A DNA stretch of 7,872 bases. It comes from Hyphomicrobiales bacterium (GTDB lineage: Bacteria; Pseudomonadota; Alphaproteobacteria; Rhizobiales; Beijerinckiaceae). Under the pieces are notes generated by a model. The model did not search any database, was not told the origin of the DNA, and worked only from the letters and a program-made list of their open reading frames with translations. Within the stretch, counting starts at the first letter, position 1. Each line of letters begins with the position of its first letter. Both the position numbers and the translations under genes were made by a program. Shown here one piece after another: positions 6,093 to 7,872 of this stretch. The DNA is taken from NCBI GenBank assembly GCA_900299065.1, contig OMIJ01000098.1, positions 1 through 7,872 on the forward strand, given 5' to 3'.

Positions 6093-6119
6093 AGAGCCAG
6101 CCAGAGTGCCAGTCAGGTC

Positions 6120-6626
6120 TTAATCAAAAGCGAAGGCGATGCGCTCGCGCGGTTCAGTGCCGAATTTCTCACTCGCCCGGTGCACTTCCCGGCCGCCCAG
6201 ATGTTTGTAGAAGCCCAGGGCGCGCTCATTATCGGCCAAAGCCCAGACAAGGAGATTCTGATAACCCTGCCGGTTCAGATCGCTGCGTATGCTATTGAAT
6301 AATTGCCGGCCAAAGCCCAGACCCTGATATTCAGGTGTCAGATAAAGTTCGAATAATTCGCCCTGATAGGGCAGGCTCATCACGCGATTGCGCCCATAGC
6401 TGGCATAACCGCAAATGATATGATCATGTTCGAGCACCAACAAACGGCTACCCCGCCTGATGGCAGATTGCCACCAGAGTGGTCCCCGGCGCGCAATCAT
6501 TTTGTTCAATTCGCGCCCGGGAATAATGCCGCGATAGGCATCATACCAAGAGCTATCGTGAACGCTTGAAATTTCCAACGCGTCTTCGATCTGGGCCGGC
6601 CTTATCGTGATCAGTGTCTTTACCAT
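6120..6626 (-). CDS. GNAT-family N-acetyltransferase, substrate unknown
   Basis: Acetyl-CoA-dependent acyltransferase fold of 168 residues. An ITIRPAQ strand (7-12) opens the domain. Motif A is LYLTPEYQGLGFG (94-106), with the pyrophosphate-binding loop Q101-G-L-G-F-G106. The ADNERALGFYKHLGG segment (131-145) is motif B with the usual Asn and Tyr. These assign the superfamily but not the substrate, which could be a small amine, an antibiotic or a protein N-terminus. There is no signal peptide or membrane segment. The ATG at 6626 lacks a Shine-Dalgarno and lies within an inverted repeat. No better in-frame start is seen, since the conserved domain begins only a few residues later. ppa follows on the same strand after 38 nt; a functional link is not evident. 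Confidence 0.88.
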   Translation of the reverse strand: MVKTLITIRPAQIEDALEISSVHDSSWYDAYRGIIPGRELNKMIARRGPLWWQSAIRRGSRLLVLEHDHIICGYASYGRNRVMSLPYQGELFELYLTPEYQGLGFGRQLFNSIRSDLNRQGYQNLLVWALADNERALGFYKHLGGREVHRASEKFGTEPRERIAFAFD

Positions 6627-6639
6627 GAGCAGATGGTAA
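6620..6639 (-). promoter_or_regulatory. Inverted repeat enclosing the GNAT start codon
   Basis: TTACCAT (6620-6626) and ATGGTAA (6633-6639) are perfect 7-bp complements separated by 6 nt. On the minus-strand mRNA the second arm begins with the AUG start codon, so a hairpin would bury it. The element could also act as a DNA operator. No Shine-Dalgarno is visible upstream. Confidence 0.4.
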
Positions 6640-6667
6640 GAGCTTGGGCCCAGTCACGGCAAGCAGA

Positions 6668-6673
6668 ATATAG
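6668..6673 (-). promoter_or_regulatory. Possible -10 element for the GNAT-ppa pair
   Basis: The minus strand reads CTATAT here, a perfect match to the alphaproteobacterial -10 consensus. It lies in the 83-nt gap between the Rieske gene stop and the GNAT start, about 42 nt before the ATG. No good -35 is found at 17-18 nt spacing, so this is weak. The rest of the gap is AT-rich near the Rieske stop and shows no convincing terminator. Confidence 0.25.
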
Positions 6674-6709
6674 TCGAATGGAAAAATTTAATGATAGGCC
6701 TTTACAGAC

Positions 6710-7872
6710 TTACCATTTGGCAATGATCTGGGGATCGAAGATCGCCCGCCAATCCTGATCGGCTCTGATGAAATCATCATAGGGGCGGATCGATTGATGT
6801 GTGGCTGGATCGCAGCCACGTGGCGTCTTGCCTTCTTTCAATTCTTCAATTGCTTCCAACAGCAAGCGCCGCATGGTGACAATGGCGCGATCACTGGTGC
6901 CAAGATTTTCCTGCGAGCGATCAACGATTGGTCCCATGCCTTCCTGTAAGGCAAAGTCCTGCGTGTTGACGCCGGAAATACCCGTATAAGTACGGGTTTT
7001 CTGGATGTTGCGGTCAATCAGATAATCATTGGATTTATTGCGCTTGAGCTTGAACGTGCCGGGAATCAGATCTTGTGGGCCGCGTCCATAAAAATGTTCG
7101 CGCTCGGCCATATGTTCGGGATCAAGGATCACGCTGGAATCATAACCACAAGCCCAATTATAGACATAGGTGTGTTCGTCATCGATGGGCACCCACAAAT
7201 GTCCGTCCAGTTCGGGCAGATCACGCCGATCACCATTGAAATGATGTATGCCGCCACGCATTTGCTGGAAGGGCATGACGTAATGATAGAGCCTAATATA
7301 GCGATCACCGCCGCCCATTTGGCGCGTCGAAACGTAATAATAGCCGTAATCTGTGCGCTCAATATCAAGACGTGGAGATTTGTCGCGATTGCGCGGCTCA
7401 TCCTTGGCTTGCATATTATTATTGTGAGCAAAGGAGGAATGGGCCGTATCAAGCCCGCCTTCCATGGCTTGCAGATAATTGCAGTCTTCAAAGGTTTTCG
7501 AGACATGACGATGTGTTGCGGGCGCACGCATCCATTCATAATCGGGCGGCTCAGGCTGGTGCTCTTTGGGGCCCATATAGGTCCAGATCACACCGCCTTT
7601 TTCAATGGCCGGATAGGCCTTGATCTTAACTTTGGCTTGTAGAGGTGTACCAGCGGGCTCGGAAGGCATGTCAACGCAATCACCATGGCGATCAAATTTC
7701 CAGCCATGATAGACACAGCGCAAACCGCAATCTTCATTGCGACCAAAAAACATTGGGGCGCGGCGATGCGGGCAATGAGCATCGACAATACCGATCTGGC
7801 CTTGTGTATCGCGAAAAGCGATCAGATCTTCGCCCAAAAGGCGCACACGTACGGGCGCTCCATCTGCTTCAG
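6710..7872 (-). CDS. Rieske [2Fe-2S] non-heme iron oxygenase, large (alpha) subunit, 5'-truncated by window edge
   Basis: Oxygenase component of a ring-hydroxylating or demethylating system. It takes electrons from a separate reductase/ferredoxin and activates O2 at a mononuclear iron. Numbering from the GTG codon at 7846, the Rieske cluster ligands are Cys25 and His27 (CPHRR) and Cys44 and His47 (CVYHGW). The iron site is in the EGGLDTAHSSFAH block (129-141), with His136 and His141 as ligands and Asp133 as the likely bridging residue. The style is closest to phthalate 4,5-dioxygenase-like large subunits. The reading frame stays open to the window edge and the added residues (EADGAPVR) look like family sequence, so the GTG is not the true start; a few dozen residues are probably missing. 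No reductase gene lies downstream. The substrate is unknown. Confidence 0.92.
   Translation of the reverse strand, partial: EADGAPVRVRLLGEDLIAFRDTQGQIGIVDAHCPHRRAPMFFGRNEDCGLRCVYHGWKFDRHGDCVDMPSEPAGTPLQAKVKIKAYPAIEKGGVIWTYMGPKEHQPEPPDYEWMRAPATHRHVSKTFEDCNYLQAMEGGLDTAHSSFAHNNNMQAKDEPRNRDKSPRLDIERTDYGYYYVSTRQMGGGDRYIRLYHYVMPFQQMRGGIHHFNGDRRDLPELDGHLWVPIDDEHTYVYNWACGYDSSVILDPEHMAEREHFYGRGPQDLIPGTFKLKRNKSNDYLIDRNIQKTRTYTGISGVNTQDFALQEGMGPIVDRSQENLGTSDRAIVTMRRLLLEAIEELKEGKTPRGCDPATHQSIRPYDDFIRADQDWRAIFDPQIIAKW

Noticed and set aside
6645..6652. Palindrome TGGGCCCA in the gap before the GNAT gene
   Set aside because: Only 8 bp, not extended, and not placed with a recognisable -35/-10 pair; no basis for a regulator site.
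7073..7642. A 189-codon open frame on the + strand
   Set aside because: Antisense to the Rieske oxygenase, in a region where that gene's iron-site motif is intact. The hydrophobic look of the translation follows from the complementary codons.
7844..7846. GTG as the start of the Rieske oxygenase gene
   Set aside because: The frame continues to the window edge with residues (EADGAPVR) that fit the family N-terminal region, so the true start is outside.

Overview
The window looks like ordinary chromosomal DNA from an alphaproteobacterium, most likely of the order Hyphomicrobiales (Rhizobiales). Base composition is near 50% G+C by eye. The assignment rests on protein style and on gene order. A PlsC-type acyltransferase faces a tyrosine block (chorismate mutase, HisC-type aminotransferase, prephenate/arogenate dehydrogenase). 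That block is divergent from metX-metW. From memory this order recurs in rhizobial relatives; no database was searched. All seven complete genes and the two edge-truncated genes read through without frameshift. I see no mobile element, CRISPR array, rRNA or tRNA.

Layout. Positions 1-521 hold the 3' part of plsC (+). Positions 543-3542 hold a minus-strand operon in the order chorismate mutase, hisC, tyrC, with gaps of 33 and 9 nt. It supplies the chorismate-to-tyrosine route: mutase to prephenate, then dehydrogenation and transamination in either order. A 132-bp divergent spacer (3543-3674) carries a good alphaproteobacterial sigma-70-like promoter for metX and a small perfect hairpin just before its start codon. 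Positions 3675-5536 hold metX-metW (+), joined by a 4-nt overlap; they perform and support homoserine O-acylation, the committed step of methionine synthesis. Positions 5548-6626 hold a GNAT acetyltransferase followed by ppa (inorganic pyrophosphatase), both minus strand. Positions 6710-7872 hold most of a Rieske non-heme iron oxygenase large subunit (-), whose N-terminus lies beyond the right edge.

I do not see a clearly new biological system. The points most worth following are small. The chorismate mutase carries a roughly 185-residue C-terminal extension of unstated function. The metX leader is almost entirely one hairpin where a Shine-Dalgarno should be. The GNAT start codon lies inside a 7-bp inverted repeat. 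Both convergent gene junctions are spanned by perfect 9-bp inverted repeats that include stop codons.
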